Made by a program: the position numbers and the translations under genes. Below, piece after piece: positions 25,332 through 34,583 of a DNA stretch of 64,000 nucleotides. Origin of the DNA: Cupriavidus consociatus (GTDB taxonomy: Bacteria; Pseudomonadota; Gammaproteobacteria; Burkholderiales; Burkholderiaceae); the NCBI RefSeq assembly GCF_017814975.1, contig NZ_JAGIQA010000002.1:310001-374000 (forward strand). The letters are read 5' to 3'. How positions within the stretch are numbered: position 1 is the stretch's first letter; each line of letters starts with the position of its first letter. The notes under the pieces are model-generated. The model ran no database searches and was not told the origin of the DNA. It was given only the letters and a program-made list of their open reading frames with translations.

Positions 25332-26393
25332 TTACTTGCTCAACCAGACCGCAAACTTCTGATTCAGATCATCGGCATGGTCTGCCCAGAACACAGCGTC
25401 GACGTCGATCGCACCCTTCTCGTTATCGGGATGCGTGGGCAGGTATGGCGCGAGCTTTGCATCGATCAGGCGCAGCGAAGACTTCCGGATCGGACCGTTT
25501 GCGGTCAGCGGCGCAAGCTTCGCCAGGACATCGGCTTGCGTCGCATACCGGATAAAGTCCCTGGCTTCCTTCAGATTCTTCGTGCCCTTGACGATGGCGT
25601 AGCCCTCCACGTTCTTGGCCTGGCCATCCCAGATGAAGCCAAATGGCTTGTTGTCGTTGATCATCGCCGCGTAAATGCGCCCGTTATATGCGGCCGACAT
25701 GCTCACCTCGCCGTCAGCCAGAAGCTGCGCAGGCTGGGCGCCTGTTTCCCACCAGACGATCGACGACTTGATGGTATCCAGCTTCCTGAAGGCCCGGTTG
25801 ACGCCTTCGCGCGTGGCCAGCACCCGATAGACATCCTTCGGCGCAACGCCATCGGCCAGCAGCGCCCATTCCAATGCCGCCTCCGGCGACCGGCGCAGTC
25901 CCCGCTTTCCCGGGAACTCCTTCAGATTGAAGAAGTCCGCGAGCTTCGACGGCTCGCGGCTTTTGAATTTGTCCTTGCTGTACGCGATCAGTGTCGACCA
26001 GGCGATATTCCCCGCCATGCACTCCGAGACGGAGCCCGGGATAAAATCGTTCTTCGCGGGCGTTCCATCGGCTGCCGGCGCCAGGTCGCTGGTTTCGATC
26101 CGCTCGAGCAAGCCTTCGTCACAGGCCCTGACGATGTCGCCGAGTTGCATGTCAACGACATCCCAGCCAACGTTCCTGGTTTGCACCTGAGTCCGAAGCT
26201 GCGCGAGGCCGCCGTTGTAAGTGTCGCTTTTAACCCTGACGCCCGCCTTCTCCCCATAGGGTCTGAGCGCGGTCTTTTCCTGGGCCGATTGATAGGTACC
26301 GCCCCACGATACAAAGGTGAGCTGAGCTGCAGCTGCGACAGTGCTCATGGTGCAACAAGCGGTCAGCATCGCTGCGGCTACCATCCTGTTCAT
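25332..26393 (-). CDS. PotD-like ABC substrate-binding protein 2
   Basis: 353 residues; the signal peptide is about residues 1-22 (MNRMVAAAMLTACCTMSTVA, cleavage near AAA). It is a close paralogue of the protein at 22005, with the same LTFVSWGGTYQSAQ, YNGGLAQLRTQV, IVWWETGAQPAQLLADGEVSM, FGFIWDGQAKNVEGYAIVKG and HADDLNQKF ending. It is the first gene of the operon with the hydroxyproline enzymes. Two binding proteins with a single PotABC-type core would widen ligand range, for example proline betaine and hydroxyproline betaines, which is inference. It is preceded by 449 bases without a gene. Confidence 0.88.
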   Translation of the reverse strand: MNRMVAAAMLTACCTMSTVAAAAQLTFVSWGGTYQSAQEKTALRPYGEKAGVRVKSDTYNGGLAQLRTQVQTRNVGWDVVDMQLGDIVRACDEGLLERIETSDLAPAADGTPAKNDFIPGSVSECMAGNIAWSTLIAYSKDKFKSREPSKLADFFNLKEFPGKRGLRRSPEAALEWALLADGVAPKDVYRVLATREGVNRAFRKLDTIKSSIVWWETGAQPAQLLADGEVSMSAAYNGRIYAAMINDNKPFGFIWDGQAKNVEGYAIVKGTKNLKEARDFIRYATQADVLAKLAPLTANGPIRKSSLRLIDAKLAPYLPTHPDNEKGAIDVDAVFWADHADDLNQKFAVWLSK

Positions 26394-26550
26394 TGTTTTC
26401 TCCTACATCGACATGGCTGGTCGCAGCCATGAAGGTCTTGAATCAAGTCTGGGCAATTTCCGCGCTATGGCGCGATGGCACTCTTTGTCGGGCCGGCACT
26501 CTGGTCATGCCCACGCAGACGCCGCCTGTTTGCATGTTATGAAGGTCCCG

Positions 26551-26560
26551 GAACCGGTTC
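26551..26560. promoter_or_regulatory. GAAC/GTTC dyad, possible operator
   Basis: GAACCGGTTC is a perfect 10-base palindrome about 160 bases before the binding-protein 2 start. Its half-sites match those of the TGAAC-N4-GTTCA sites at 37.7-37.9 kb, but the spacing is two instead of four, so a shared regulator is uncertain. Confidence 0.25.
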
Positions 26561-26731
26561 AACTTGACAACAATGGCTTATGTCCAGAATCGTCGATCGT
26601 TATGAACCTTTTCCCCAGGGTAGCGAACGACCCACATCGGCCTGGCCTCCACTACGCCGCAACGCAGCAGTCGTTGGCGGTACTGTGGCGGACCATTAGG
26701 CACTGACTGCCTGGGTGCCTTGCTCGCCATG

Positions 26732-26759
26732 TAAAAAGGCCCGGCAGAACTGCCGGGCC
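26732..26759 (-). terminator. rho-independent terminator after the porin
   Basis: GGCCCGGC pairs with GCCGGGCC around AGAACT (the AG/CT may extend the stem). On the minus strand five T follow directly. It lies 84 bases beyond the porin stop and ends the upstream minus-strand operon. Confidence 0.85.
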
Positions 26760-26842
26760 AACCCGCTGATCTGCAGCAGATGGCCCGAATGCCTCAGAGC
26801 AGAGGGAGGAGACAAGGAAAATCGCTGCGGTATTGGGGAAGC

Positions 26843-27988
26843 TCAGAAGAAGTGGCGAATCGCCGCACGCACCAGCAGCTGGCTCCGGTTCGAGGAAACA
26901 TTGGCAGCCCCCGGAATGTAGGCTGTATCAAGCACAGTGCCGGTGGTATCTCCGGCAACACGCTGGTACACCGCCTGCAGGTAGACATCGGTGCGCTTCG
27001 ACAGGAGATAGTCACCCATCAGGCCGACCGAATGGTAGACCGGATGCTGCTTGCCGGAAGTCGCGTTAAAGCTGGCACGCGTGTACGTGTACATGGCGCC
27101 CAGCCAATAGGACGGTCCGAACTGGTATTTGCCGTTGATCTCGAAGTTCTGGAACCGAAGTGACGACAACGTACCGGCCGGGGGCGTGATCGGACCAACA
27201 TAGCCGGAGCTTTGCGGGTCGTTGACCGTCGAGCTGGAATACACAAAGCCCAACGCGGCGGGTCCAGCGGTATAGGTCGCGCCAGCGCCAAACATCTTCA
27301 GTTTGCTGCCCAGAAAGTTCTGGTCGCCACCATTGTTGATGGCGCCATAGGACGTCGCCGAAGGATTGTCGGCCTGAAGGTATGCCGCGCTGAGCAGAAA
27401 TCCTCCGTTGGTGTATTGCGTGCCGAAGCTGAACTGGCGATTCTTCGCAAAATTCACGTCATCGCTGAAGCTATACGTACCGCCAAACTTCAACCCGCCC
27501 AGCGACGGGCTCGTGTACTTCACCGTGTTATTCACACGGAATGAATACAGCATGTTGTCATTGTCATACGGATGGCCGAACGCATAGCCGCCCCAGCTGC
27601 CCCCGACCGACGTCTGCGACAGGAAATCGACGAGGGAGTCGTACTGGCGTCCCGCGGTGATCGAACCGAGGCTGTCGCTCGACAGGCCGACGTATGCCTG
27701 CCGGCCAAACAACAGCCCGCCCTGCGCAGAGCGCCCGTTGTCTACGTTGAAACCGCCTTCGAGCTGGAAGAGCGCCTTGACGCCGCCCCCGAGGTCTTCA
27801 GTTCCCTTCAGGCCCCAGCGGCTACCATGCGGGAAGCCGCTGGCCAGCTCAAACACACTGTCGCCACCGACGTTGTTGGTGTAATTGAGGCCCTCATCGA
27901 GAACCCCGTACAAGGTCACGGAGCTTTGCGCGAAGGCGGGTACGGCTAATGCGGACAACAGGGACACAGCATACAACTGCTTCTTCAT
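26843..27988 (-). CDS. outer-membrane porin (Gram-negative trimeric type)
   Basis: 381-residue beta-barrel porin. The signal peptide MKKQLYAVSLLSALAVPAFA ends at residue 20, and the mature protein opens QSSVTLYGVLDEGLNYTNN, the hallmark of beta-proteobacterial general porins. Alternating strands follow, with GSRWGLKGTEDLGGGVKALFQLE and FGRQAYVGLSS, and the chain ends in the C-terminal aromatic RHFF needed for outer-membrane insertion. It probably admits the substrates of the neighbouring importers. GGGAGGTCG precedes the ATG at 27988. Last gene of the P5C dehydrogenase-PutA operon, followed by a strong terminator. Confidence 0.92.
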   Translation of the reverse strand: MKKQLYAVSLLSALAVPAFAQSSVTLYGVLDEGLNYTNNVGGDSVFELASGFPHGSRWGLKGTEDLGGGVKALFQLEGGFNVDNGRSAQGGLLFGRQAYVGLSSDSLGSITAGRQYDSLVDFLSQTSVGGSWGGYAFGHPYDNDNMLYSFRVNNTVKYTSPSLGGLKFGGTYSFSDDVNFAKNRQFSFGTQYTNGGFLLSAAYLQADNPSATSYGAINNGGDQNFLGSKLKMFGAGATYTAGPAALGFVYSSSTVNDPQSSGYVGPITPPAGTLSSLRFQNFEINGKYQFGPSYWLGAMYTYTRASFNATSGKQHPVYHSVGLMGDYLLSKRTDVYLQAVYQRVAGDTTGTVLDTAYIPGAANVSSNRSQLLVRAAIRHFF

Positions 27989-28046
27989 ATCGACCTCCCA
28001 GGCCACTATCAAGTTTTCGTGTGTTGAGGAAACTTGTTTTTACTTT

Positions 28047-28484
28047 TTATGCTTTGCTGCTCTGCGCAGTTTCTCGAGGCGAATCGCCGACTCTTCGTGC
28101 AACTTCTGACTCCCTGGTCGTGACGACCAGAACAATGCAGCCGTCCTTTGAAAAGGAGCGATGACGTGACCCGGCCTTGTAGATCAGCGTCTCTCCGGGA
28201 CCAAAATCCGTTCCGTCGCTGTCGGTGAAGATGCCTTGCCATACCATCAGCAATTCGGTCGTCATGTGGACATGCTCGGGCGACGTTGCTTCAGGCTCCA
28301 TGCGCATCCAATAGCTGGACCAGGCACCACTTTCGTCGGCGCCCAACGGTATGCGGCTGAACCCCGGCAATACCGTCTCGCCGATCCTCATTGGCGACCA
28401 ATCGCCATCAGCCATGGCGTAGCAAAGCCGCCTGGGGGTATGACGCTGCCCACGCAGCTGCGCCTTTGCGCCTGCTTGTTCCAT
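28047..28484 (-). CDS. cupin-domain protein
   Basis: 145-residue protein with a single beta-barrel cupin (about 45-125). The metal-binding first motif appears as SPEHVHMTTELLMVWQGIF (His, His, Glu) and the second as GPGETLIYKAGSRHRSFSKDG. It resembles ChrR-like or sensory cupins. It sits 45 bases after putA and 59 before the porin, so it belongs to the operon; its role there is unknown. The ribosome binding site of the ATG at 28484 is weak and a start inside the first 30 residues is possible (for example MADGDWSPMRIGE). Confidence 0.75.
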   Translation of the reverse strand: MEQAGAKAQLRGQRHTPRRLCYAMADGDWSPMRIGETVLPGFSRIPLGADESGAWSSYWMRMEPEATSPEHVHMTTELLMVWQGIFTDSDGTDFGPGETLIYKAGSRHRSFSKDGCIVLVVTTRESEVARRVGDSPRETAQSSKA

Positions 28485-28528
28485 GTAGAAGCCCTGAAGT
28501 ATTGAAAGGGAAAGAGTCCGGCTACAGC

Positions 28529-31500
28529 TCAGAGGCCGTCTTCACTCAGGACCATCAGTTGCGTATTGCCACCTGCCGCGCTTGCGTTGACGGTCGTGAC
28601 ACGCTCGCGCACCAGGCCCGTCCAGTCGTATGTGCCCTGCTCATCGGCGAGCACCACCGCTACCAGCCTCTTGATGGCAGCTGTCCGGATCTGCGGCAAG
28701 TCTCTGTGCCCCGAGGTCACCAGCACCGCAGACGGACGGACGCCGGAAACAGCGCCACCGATGACACTAACGGCATCATGCGCATCGACGACCTGGCAAG
28801 TCCCTCGAAGCCGTGCAGCGACCTCGTTGCCTGCAGCGGATTTCAGCAAGATCACTTCATTGCCAAATGCCGTTGCCGCCATGGCCTGCGCGATCAGCGT
28901 TTGCAGCGAGTCGCCGATACACAGGACCTGCCCGCGCGGAAGATACTCATAGGTATTTTCCTCGCCCGTCAATGCCGGCAAGGTGACCGGCGCCAGTGCC
29001 GCAACCGTCCCGGTGAGACGCACGGCTTGATTCGAGACTTCCGCCATGGCCCCGCGCTGCTCTGCGGCCAGCGCGCGCAGCGCTTCCACCCTTGCTCGCG
29101 CAGACATCTTCTCTTTCTGCATGAAATCGCGCCGAACCACCAGGCGGCCGCCTTTGCCGTGGACCGGGAATTCATGGAACTTGTCGCTCGACAGCGTCGC
29201 TGAGGGGGCAAACGGTCCCGTAGCCGCCACCACCGGCTTCTCATCCTTCCGTTGCAACGCGTATAGCGCAAGCGGTCCCGCTGCCATGGGACCGGTTCCC
29301 GCGGCACCACTGCCGCCATGCGGCTGCATGCCGACAAACGGCTTGTGCATCGCGCGATTCACGCAAACGCTATGCGCCTGGGTTCTCGACAGAAGCGCGC
29401 CAGCGGCTTCGTTGATCCGCGTATGCAGTCCCACCACCCCGCAGCCGACGGCATTCAGCCGGTCGATCATGCTGTCCAGCTCTCCGGTACGCCAGCGAAC
29501 GACATGAAGCACGGGCCCAAGTACCGAAGGGTTGATTTCCTTCAGCGCGTCGGCCTCTCCAAGGTCAATGATCGTGGGGGCAACGAAGTTGCCCTTGTCG
29601 CAACCCTTTCCAAGGCGACCGCGAACGACCTTGAAGCCGCGGCGCGCCATGTCCGCCACATAGGATTCCGCGGCATCGCGTTGTTCCCGGGTCGCCACGG
29701 GTCCGATATCGGCAGACGACGAGAAGGGATCGCCGGTCTCCCGCTCACTCAGCATGCCGGAGAGCATGCGCAGCACCGTATCGGCCGTGGAATCCTGCAG
29801 GCACAGGACGCGCAACGACGTCGCCAGCTGGCCGGCGTTCCGGAATGCGGACACCATCGCGTCGGAAATGACCTGCTCCGGCAGCGCGGTGCTGTCCACG
29901 ATCATGGCATTCACAGTCGCCACACGGGCAACGAACCTCGGCTGATGACCCGCCTCGGCCACTTGCGCGGCAATCAGGCTCGCGTTGACGTTGTCGCCCT
30001 CGTACAGCACCGCTGCGACGCGCCGATCTGCCAGCAACGCTTTCCTGGCCGCAGGTTCGGCGCCGAGCAACAGCTGCAGGACGCCTTCTGGCATGCCGCA
30101 GCGAGCGAAAAGGTTGGTGGCCTCGTAGGCGACAAGCGCTCCTGCCGGCGAAGGCCTGGCAATCACGACGTTGCCAGCAGCAACGCTCGCGGCAACGTGG
30201 TCGACAAAGCTCGACAGCGGACTGCCGCCCTGCGTGAGGCTCGCGACGATACCCAATGCCTGCCCGCTGCCGGCCCCCTGCTCTGCCTTGAGCTGATACG
30301 CGTAGAGGCGGCAGAGATTCACCGCATTGCGCACCTCCTCCGCAGCTTCATGCAGCGTGGCGCCACAGGCGTAGACCAGCAGTGCGCCCAGGCGGCAGGC
30401 ATTCTTTTCGAGTTCACCGGCAAACTGCTCAATGCAGGACGCCCGGGTATGCGCATCGCTTTGGGCCCAGGCCGGCGCGGCCAGCGCGGCGGCATCCAGC
30501 GCCGCGTTGACCGTCGTGCCGTGGCAAGCCGCAACCGTGCCGACCACTTCGGAGTTGTCGCTGGCGCTATAAACCAACGCCGTGGCTTCGGATTGGACTT
30601 CGTGCCCGCCTGATAGCACCGAATGTGCGACCACCCGAACGGTGCGCAAGGCCTCCACCGCCGCGTCGAAATCCTTCGATCTGGCAAAGTTCAGGCTACC
30701 GGCGTTGACCCGCCCCGGCAGCACGCCGGTGGGCATGACAATCCCTGCATGGGGTTTCCCGCCGGTTCGCATGGCGCGCGCAACGGGATCCTCGACGATA
30801 TCCGCGATGCTGACTTCGGGATCGACAATCTGGTTGACGAAGGACGAATTCGCGCCATTTTCCAGCAAGCGCCGGACCAGGTAGGCGAGCAGCGTGGCAT
30901 GCGGTCCGACCGGCGCATAAATGCGGCACGCGCGTCCGAGCTTCGACTTGCCGACCACCTGGTCGTACACGGTCTCGCCCATGCCATGCAGGCATTGGAA
31001 TTCATATTCCTGGTTGCCTGCCAGCGTGTGCACCGCAGCGATCGAGAAGGCATTGTGCGTCGCAAACTGCGGGAAGATTGCATCCGGCGCAGCCAACAGT
31101 ATCTTCGCGCACGCCAGGTAGCTGACGTCGGAGTGCACCTTGCGCGTGAATACCGGGTAACCGGCGCTGCCGGCGTCCTGGGACAGCTTGATCTCGGTAT
31201 CCCAGTATGCGCCCTTGACCAGCCGGATATTGATACGGCGGCCGGTGGCCCGTGCCAACGCCACAATCCATTGCGCGACGGCATGGCCGCGCTTCTGGTA
31301 CGCCTGCAACGAGATGCCGATACCGTTCCAGCCGCGCAGGCTCGGCTCACGGCACAGGCGTTCCAGCATCTCCAGCGTCAGGTCGAAACGGGCGGACTCT
31401 TCCTGGTCAAGATGGAATCCGATCTGATACCGCCTGGCCAGCTCTGCGAGGCGCAACAGGCGCGGATACAGTTCGCTGATGACCCGGTCGCGCTGGGCCA

Positions 31501-32287
31501 GTTCATAACGCGGATGCAGGCCGGAAATCTTTACCGAGACGCCCGGCCCCTCAATCGGACCCCTGCCCCTGGCGTCCTGGCCAATGGCTTCGATGGCATG
31601 CATATAGGAATTGAAGTACGCATTCGCGTCCTCATCCGTCAACGCTGCCTCGCCGAGCATGTCGTAGGAGTAGCGGTAGCCATTGGACTCGCGGCCCTTC
31701 GCGGCACCGATGGCTTCTTCGATGGTCTGGCCCGTGACAAACTGCTTGCCGAGCATGCGCATGGCATAGGCGACCCCGGCGCGCACCACCGCCTCTCCGC
31801 CCTTGCGCAGCACGCTGGTCAGCGCCTCGGTCAGGGCGGATTCGTCCGGCTGTTTCAGCAGCTTTCCGGTCACCAGCAGCCCCCATGCCGTGGCATTGAC
31901 GAAAAGCGACGGCGACTTGCCGATATGCGCGCGCCAGTCGCCATCGACGATCTTGTCCCGAATCAGCTGGTTGCGCGTCGCGGTGTCGGGAATGCGCAGC
32001 ATGGCCTCGGCGAGACACATCAGGGCAATCCCCTCGCGGCTGTCCAGTGAAAACTCCTGCGTCAGCAGGTCGACCCCACCGGCGTTGATGCGTGCGTCCC
32101 GGACACCCTGGGCGAGCCTGCTGGCCAGCTCCTGCGTCCTGGCCAGCGTCGGGCCGTCCATGCTGGCTTCACGCATCAGCGCCTTCACGACAACTTCTTC
32201 GCTCAACCCTGACGCCTCGTCAATGCGTTGACGCAGTACGCCCAGATCCGCCGTCGCGGTTTGCATTTGTTTGAGTTCCGACAACAT
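28529..32287 (-). CDS. putA: PutA: active-looking proline dehydrogenase with a degenerate P5C dehydrogenase domain
   Basis: 1252-residue flavoprotein oxidising L-proline to delta-1-pyrroline-5-carboxylate at the membrane, passing electrons to quinone. There is no N-terminal ribbon-helix-helix, so it does not autoregulate. The proline dehydrogenase barrel keeps VKISGLHPRYE, RLVKGAYWD, FATHNA, QCLHGMGE, CRIYAPVGPH and YLVRRLLENGAN. The aldehyde dehydrogenase domain is broken at its active site: the catalytic Cys place (usual GQRCSALR) reads GQLATSLR, with Ala822; the catalytic Glu place (usual ETGG) reads RVAT, with Arg788, 34 residues earlier as in E. coli PutA; the PWNFPL motif is replaced by TQGGSPL, and GSTEV by GDNVN. 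The frame is open and the C-terminal AAGGN element is kept. The intact dehydrogenase at 35693 presumably supplies the second step. Confidence 0.93.
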   Translation of the reverse strand: MLSELKQMQTATADLGVLRQRIDEASGLSEEVVVKALMREASMDGPTLARTQELASRLAQGVRDARINAGGVDLLTQEFSLDSREGIALMCLAEAMLRIPDTATRNQLIRDKIVDGDWRAHIGKSPSLFVNATAWGLLVTGKLLKQPDESALTEALTSVLRKGGEAVVRAGVAYAMRMLGKQFVTGQTIEEAIGAAKGRESNGYRYSYDMLGEAALTDEDANAYFNSYMHAIEAIGQDARGRGPIEGPGVSVKISGLHPRYELAQRDRVISELYPRLLRLAELARRYQIGFHLDQEESARFDLTLEMLERLCREPSLRGWNGIGISLQAYQKRGHAVAQWIVALARATGRRINIRLVKGAYWDTEIKLSQDAGSAGYPVFTRKVHSDVSYLACAKILLAAPDAIFPQFATHNAFSIAAVHTLAGNQEYEFQCLHGMGETVYDQVVGKSKLGRACRIYAPVGPHATLLAYLVRRLLENGANSSFVNQIVDPEVSIADIVEDPVARAMRTGGKPHAGIVMPTGVLPGRVNAGSLNFARSKDFDAAVEALRTVRVVAHSVLSGGHEVQSEATALVYSASDNSEVVGTVAACHGTTVNAALDAAALAAPAWAQSDAHTRASCIEQFAGELEKNACRLGALLVYACGATLHEAAEEVRNAVNLCRLYAYQLKAEQGAGSGQALGIVASLTQGGSPLSSFVDHVAASVAAGNVVIARPSPAGALVAYEATNLFARCGMPEGVLQLLLGAEPAARKALLADRRVAAVLYEGDNVNASLIAAQVAEAGHQPRFVARVATVNAMIVDSTALPEQVISDAMVSAFRNAGQLATSLRVLCLQDSTADTVLRMLSGMLSERETGDPFSSSADIGPVATREQRDAAESYVADMARRGFKVVRGRLGKGCDKGNFVAPTIIDLGEADALKEINPSVLGPVLHVVRWRTGELDSMIDRLNAVGCGVVGLHTRINEAAGALLSRTQAHSVCVNRAMHKPFVGMQPHGGSGAAGTGPMAAGPLALYALQRKDEKPVVAATGPFAPSATLSSDKFHEFPVHGKGGRLVVRRDFMQKEKMSARARVEALRALAAEQRGAMAEVSNQAVRLTGTVAALAPVTLPALTGEENTYEYLPRGQVLCIGDSLQTLIAQAMAATAFGNEVILLKSAAGNEVAARLRGTCQVVDAHDAVSVIGGAVSGVRPSAVLVTSGHRDLPQIRTAAIKRLVAVVLADEQGTYDWTGLVRERVTTVNASAAGGNTQLMVLSEDGL

Positions 32288-32341
32288 ATGAGTAATCCGG
32301 AATAACGTTCGACTGAATTCGATGTCCGAGGCGGACGGCTA

Positions 32342-33181
32342 TTAATGGGCGATGGCGGCGCTGCCGCGCAGGCGCTCGGTCCTGCGTCGCAATGCCTCGA
32401 GCGTGAGCAGGAGCAGTGTCGAGACGACCACCATCACCGTCGCAACCGCGAGGATGGTCGGGCTCAGCTGTTCGCGGATCCCCGACCACATCTGCCTCGG
32501 CACCGTGCGCTCGTCCGTACCCGTCAGGAACAGTGCGACGACAATCTCGTCGAACGAGGTCGCGAAGGCGAACAACGCGCCGGATACGACGCCCGGAGCA
32601 ATGATCGGCAGCTTGATTTCCATGAACACGCGCATTGGCGAGGCACCGAGGCTGCGGCCCGCGCGAGTCAGCGTTTCATTGAAGCCGGCCAGCGTGGCTG
32701 TCACGGTCACGACGACGAACGGAACACCGAGCGCTGCGTGGGCGAGCGTCAGCCCCAGCAGGCTGTTCGACAGCCCCCGTGGACTGAAGGCAAAGTAAAC
32801 CCCGACCGCGGTGATGATCAGGGGAACGATCATCGGAGACACCAGGATGCCGGTAATGATCGACTTGCCCTTGAGCCGGGGATGCATCAGCCCGAGCGAA
32901 GCACCGATGCCAAGGATCGTCGCCAGCAGCGTTGAAGCAACGCCGACCACCATCGTATTGCGCAGTGCCAGCATCCATTCCTCGCTGCCGAAGAAATCGC
33001 GATACCAGCGCAGGCTGAATTCGTGAATCGGGTAGGTGAAGTAGGGCTGCCAATTGAACGACAGCGGCATCACTACCAGCACCGGCAGGCAAAGGAAGAC
33101 CAGGATCAGCAGGGAAATGCCGACATGGGCATAGCGTCCGACACGGCCCCACAGGGTCACATAGGCAGGAAAATTGAACAT
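32342..33181 (-). CDS. ABC transporter permease, PotC-like
   Basis: 279-residue inner-membrane permease with six predicted helices. It has the binding-protein-dependent transport loop of the PotC type (AGFNETLTRAGRSLGASPMRVFMEIKLPIIAPGVVSGALFAFATSFDEIV), where the EAA-like segment contacts the ATPase. It starts four bases after the stop of the partner permease, so the two are translationally linked. Together with the PotB- and PotA-like proteins it makes one importer core; the cognate binding proteins are most likely those at 22005 and 25332. Probable substrates are amines or betaines rather than polyamines, judged only from the neighbouring catabolic genes. Confidence 0.9.
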   Translation of the reverse strand: MFNFPAYVTLWGRVGRYAHVGISLLILVFLCLPVLVVMPLSFNWQPYFTYPIHEFSLRWYRDFFGSEEWMLALRNTMVVGVASTLLATILGIGASLGLMHPRLKGKSIITGILVSPMIVPLIITAVGVYFAFSPRGLSNSLLGLTLAHAALGVPFVVVTVTATLAGFNETLTRAGRSLGASPMRVFMEIKLPIIAPGVVSGALFAFATSFDEIVVALFLTGTDERTVPRQMWSGIREQLSPTILAVATVMVVVSTLLLLTLEALRRRTERLRGSAAIAH

Positions 33182-33185
33182 GGTC

Positions 33186-34466
33186 TTACCCCAGCTTCAC
33201 ACCGGCACCGCCGGTCAATCGCACGAACATGGCATAGACGAGGACCACGCCGACCAGGAGAATCGAGGCAAGCGCACTGGCCAGGCCCCAGTTGAGCGTT
33301 GTGTTGACGTGGTTGGCGATGTAATAGCTGGCAAGCTGGTCGTCCGGCCCCCCGACAATCGCCGGCGTGATGTAATAGCCGACCGCCAGGATGAAAGTCA
33401 GCATTCCTGCCGCGCCGACACCCGGCAAGGTTTGCGGGAAGTAGGCCTGGAAGAAGGACCGGATCGGGCCGGCTCCCAGCGATCGCGCCGCCTTCATGTA
33501 GATGTTCGGGATACCCTTCATGACGCTGTAGAGCGACAGGATGGCGTACGGCAGAAGGATGTGGGTCATCGACACCAGTACGCTGAAGCGCCGGTAGATC
33601 AGCGCCAGGCCCGTGTCCGTGATACCGAGGCCGATCAGGATGTCATTCAGCACGCCATTGGTCTGCAGTACGACCACCCACGCCGAGGTGCGCACCAGGA
33701 TGGAAGTCCAGAACGGCAGCAGCACCATGATCATCAGGATGTTGCTGTACCGGGCCGGGATATTCGCCAGCAGATAGGCAACCGGGTAACCCAGCAGCAG
33801 GCACAGCAGGCTGACCAGCACGCTGACCCATGCCGTGCGGATAAACACATCGATGTAGAGTCGTTCGCTCGGCTCCTGCATCACGATCGAGCCATCGGCA
33901 TCCCGCCTGAAATCGAGCGCCTTGATGTAGTTGGCAAGGGTCCAGGGTGAGGACGCGAACTTGATCGTCGACCATGTGCCGATTTCCGCCCAGCGCCCGT
34001 CGATCGCGGACAGGCGCTGCTGCCATGGCTGCCCATCCTCTCCGGGCAGCCGGCGCGCCGTCTTCATGATCAGGCTGCGCATACCCGCCTCATCGAAGTT
34101 CAGCCGGGAGGCAATGCGCGTCGCGCCACCGGCTTCCTTGCTGGCCATCAGCTCTTCGCCAAAAGCCGCATAAACCTTCTCGTCCGGCAGCTTGCCCGCT
34201 TTCGGGTCCCATTCGCGCAGCATTGCGGCCGCGCGAGGCAACTCCTGGGAAATGGTCGGGTCCTGGAAGCTCTTCATCAGCAAGCTGCCGATGGGGAGCA
34301 GGAAGGTGACAAGCAGAAAGGCGAGCAGCGGCAGGATCAGCAGCAGCGCCTTCATCTGCCCTGCACGCTCCGCGTTCCGCAGCCTTGCCTTGAGGCTCTT
34401 CGCATCGGCAACGGTAACATGCAGGACTTTGCTTGTCGGTGCCGAAATATCAGTAGGAATCATCAT
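33186..34466 (-). CDS. ABC transporter permease, PotB-like
   Basis: 426 residues, longer than PotB (about 280) because of a cytoplasmic N-terminus and a periplasmic insert of roughly 120 residues between the first and second helices (QDPTISQELPRAAAMLREWD onward). The conserved coupling loop is MKGIPNIYMKAARSLGAGPIRSFFQAYFPQTLPGV. This extended form is typical of PotB-like permeases in proteobacterial opine, betaine and aminobutyrate importers. It starts with MM and forms a pair with the PotC-like gene. A 117-base gap separates it from the ATPase gene upstream. Confidence 0.9.
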   Translation of the reverse strand: MMIPTDISAPTSKVLHVTVADAKSLKARLRNAERAGQMKALLLILPLLAFLLVTFLLPIGSLLMKSFQDPTISQELPRAAAMLREWDPKAGKLPDEKVYAAFGEELMASKEAGGATRIASRLNFDEAGMRSLIMKTARRLPGEDGQPWQQRLSAIDGRWAEIGTWSTIKFASSPWTLANYIKALDFRRDADGSIVMQEPSERLYIDVFIRTAWVSVLVSLLCLLLGYPVAYLLANIPARYSNILMIMVLLPFWTSILVRTSAWVVVLQTNGVLNDILIGLGITDTGLALIYRRFSVLVSMTHILLPYAILSLYSVMKGIPNIYMKAARSLGAGPIRSFFQAYFPQTLPGVGAAGMLTFILAVGYYITPAIVGGPDDQLASYYIANHVNTTLNWGLASALASILLVGVVLVYAMFVRLTGGAGVKLG

Positions 34467-34583
34467 CTTGTCCGGCGGTCGCGACCGCGCCTCCTCGTTC
34501 AGTCAATGGATCGGCAGGCTGCCCTGGTTTGTGCGCCTGGTTGCGCCACAGCCTCACGTCAGACTTCTGCTTGACCTCGCCGG

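Larger units (their letters stand above)
26394..26842. other. intergenic region between the two minus-strand operons
   Basis: About 450 bases. It contains the porin terminator (26732-26759) and a GAACCGGTTC dyad (26551-26560), and must contain the promoter of the binding-protein 2 operon. I see no gene in it. Confidence 0.5.

Noticed and set aside
28529..32287. putA as a pseudogene
   Set aside because: No frameshift or stop; the proline dehydrogenase half is complete, so it is a gene with one degenerate domain.
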